Below, one piece after another: positions 13,968-14,472 of a DNA stretch of 14,472 bases. The stretch is from Pseudomonadota bacterium. Its GTDB lineage: Bacteria; Pseudomonadota; Alphaproteobacteria; Rhizobiales; Xanthobacteraceae. The number at the start of each line of letters is the position of its first letter. Positions within the stretch are counted from its first letter, which is position 1. Where the stretch lies: the NCBI GenBank assembly GCA_021779635.1, contig JAJYAH010000088.1, positions 1-14,472 of the forward strand, written 5' to 3'. A program made the translations under genes and the position numbers. The notes below the pieces were generated by a model. That model saw only the letters and a program-made list of their open reading frames with translations. It ran no database searches and was not told where the DNA came from.

Positions 13968-14472
13968 TTAGCGCTTCTGAACCCGAAAGCGGCGGCGGTA
14001 CACATCCGCCTGCTGTCCGATGGCGTGGCGCGTTTCAATCAATCGCGCGTTTTCTTCGGCGGAGAGCACTGCGAACCGGCTGGCCCAGCTCTCACGTTTC
14101 ACCGGCAGGCATTGCGCCACCGGTGTGCCCTTCGGTAGCACGCCGTTGAACCCGGCATCATGCCAGTGCGCCGGGAAATTCACCGGGCTGTCGTGGAAGG
14201 TGTCGCAATCGACGAGGCCGGTGAACGTGGTAAATGGCAGGTCGGCGCGATTGACCGGGTGGGTGAACAGAATCGAGTAACCCGGCGGCGCTTCGATGGT
14301 CCAGAAGTTGTTAAATTTGATGATGAAGCGGTCTTCGTCGGAGAACGGCGTGCCGGCGACCTGGCTGGAATCGTGAAACCCGATCGGCGAATGCGAATAT
14401 TCGCTGACGTATTCCTTGGGGACTTCGAAGTTCCAGCTAAATTCGCCGTCCCGCACTTCAAGGTCGACCGGC
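13968..14472 (-). CDS. Conserved protein of uncertain family, 5' end cut by window edge
   Basis: The minus-strand frame is open through the right edge to TAA at 13968-13970. At least 167 C-terminal residues are present, and the visible Val/Met at 14456 is internal (GTG), not a start. The protein is soluble and rich in aromatic residues, with segments such as NNFWTIEAPPGYS, THPVNRADLPF, GLVDCDTFHDSPV and FPAHWHDAG, and then LPKGTPVAQCLPVKRESW. This spacing of aromatic, Gly and Pro residues suggests a beta-rich cupin-like domain. It reminds me of DUF6065-type proteins, but I cannot confirm that and assign no function. It converges on the TPR gene. Confidence 0.65.
   Translation of the reverse strand, partial: PVDLEVRDGEFSWNFEVPKEYVSEYSHSPIGFHDSSQVAGTPFSDEDRFIIKFNNFWTIEAPPGYSILFTHPVNRADLPFTTFTGLVDCDTFHDSPVNFPAHWHDAGFNGVLPKGTPVAQCLPVKRESWASRFAVLSAEENARLIETRHAIGQQADVYRRRFRVQKR

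Overview
The window is high-GC DNA with dense, overlapping genes. The families present suggest an alphaproteobacterium of the Bradyrhizobium/Rhodopseudomonas group (Nitrobacteraceae). That placement is inferred from gene style, not from a marker gene. No tRNA, rRNA, CRISPR array or complete insertion sequence is visible.

Positions 1-3840 hold metabolic genes. A PfkB-type sugar kinase, cut by the left edge, is divergent from a Glu/Leu/Phe/Val dehydrogenase. The dehydrogenase overlaps a two-module VOC (glyoxalase-fold) protein by ATGA. A membrane protein with two tandem DUF2061 repeats follows. It converges on a DUF21/CNNM-like membrane protein (minus strand), and the two genes share a single CTAG as their stop codons.

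Positions 4872-5875 look like a scar region. A decayed C-terminal fragment of a TIM-barrel sugar-phosphate isomerase/epimerase lies at about 5047-5240. Next comes a small Cys/Tyr/Pro-rich secreted repeat protein whose best-placed start codon is out of frame with the body of the protein. A strong hairpin terminator ends that gene.

Positions 5876-11143 (minus strand) are the most interesting part, an apparent class II lanthipeptide locus. Read 5' to 3' on the minus strand it contains: a 64-aa peptide gene with a strong Shine-Dalgarno and two C-terminal cysteines; an 11-bp hairpin; a 1083-aa LanM synthetase whose LanC zinc site is the Cys/Cys-Cys (CCG, ProcM-like) type; a 72-aa peptide that looks like an NHLP-type leader with no cysteine-bearing core; and an acyltransferase-3 gene interrupted by one in-frame TAG. 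The 64-aa gene is preceded by two overlapping, mutually exclusive hairpins next to its Shine-Dalgarno. I infer that the 64-aa peptide, the 72-aa peptide or both are LanM substrates or leaders. No tool was available to confirm this.

Positions 11144-13961 (plus strand, divergent from the lanthipeptide genes) encode an Atm1-type ABC exporter and a TPR protein. The exporter has no C39 peptidase domain, so it is not a classical LanT and may simply be a neighbour. The right edge cuts a minus-strand gene of uncertain family that converges on the TPR gene.
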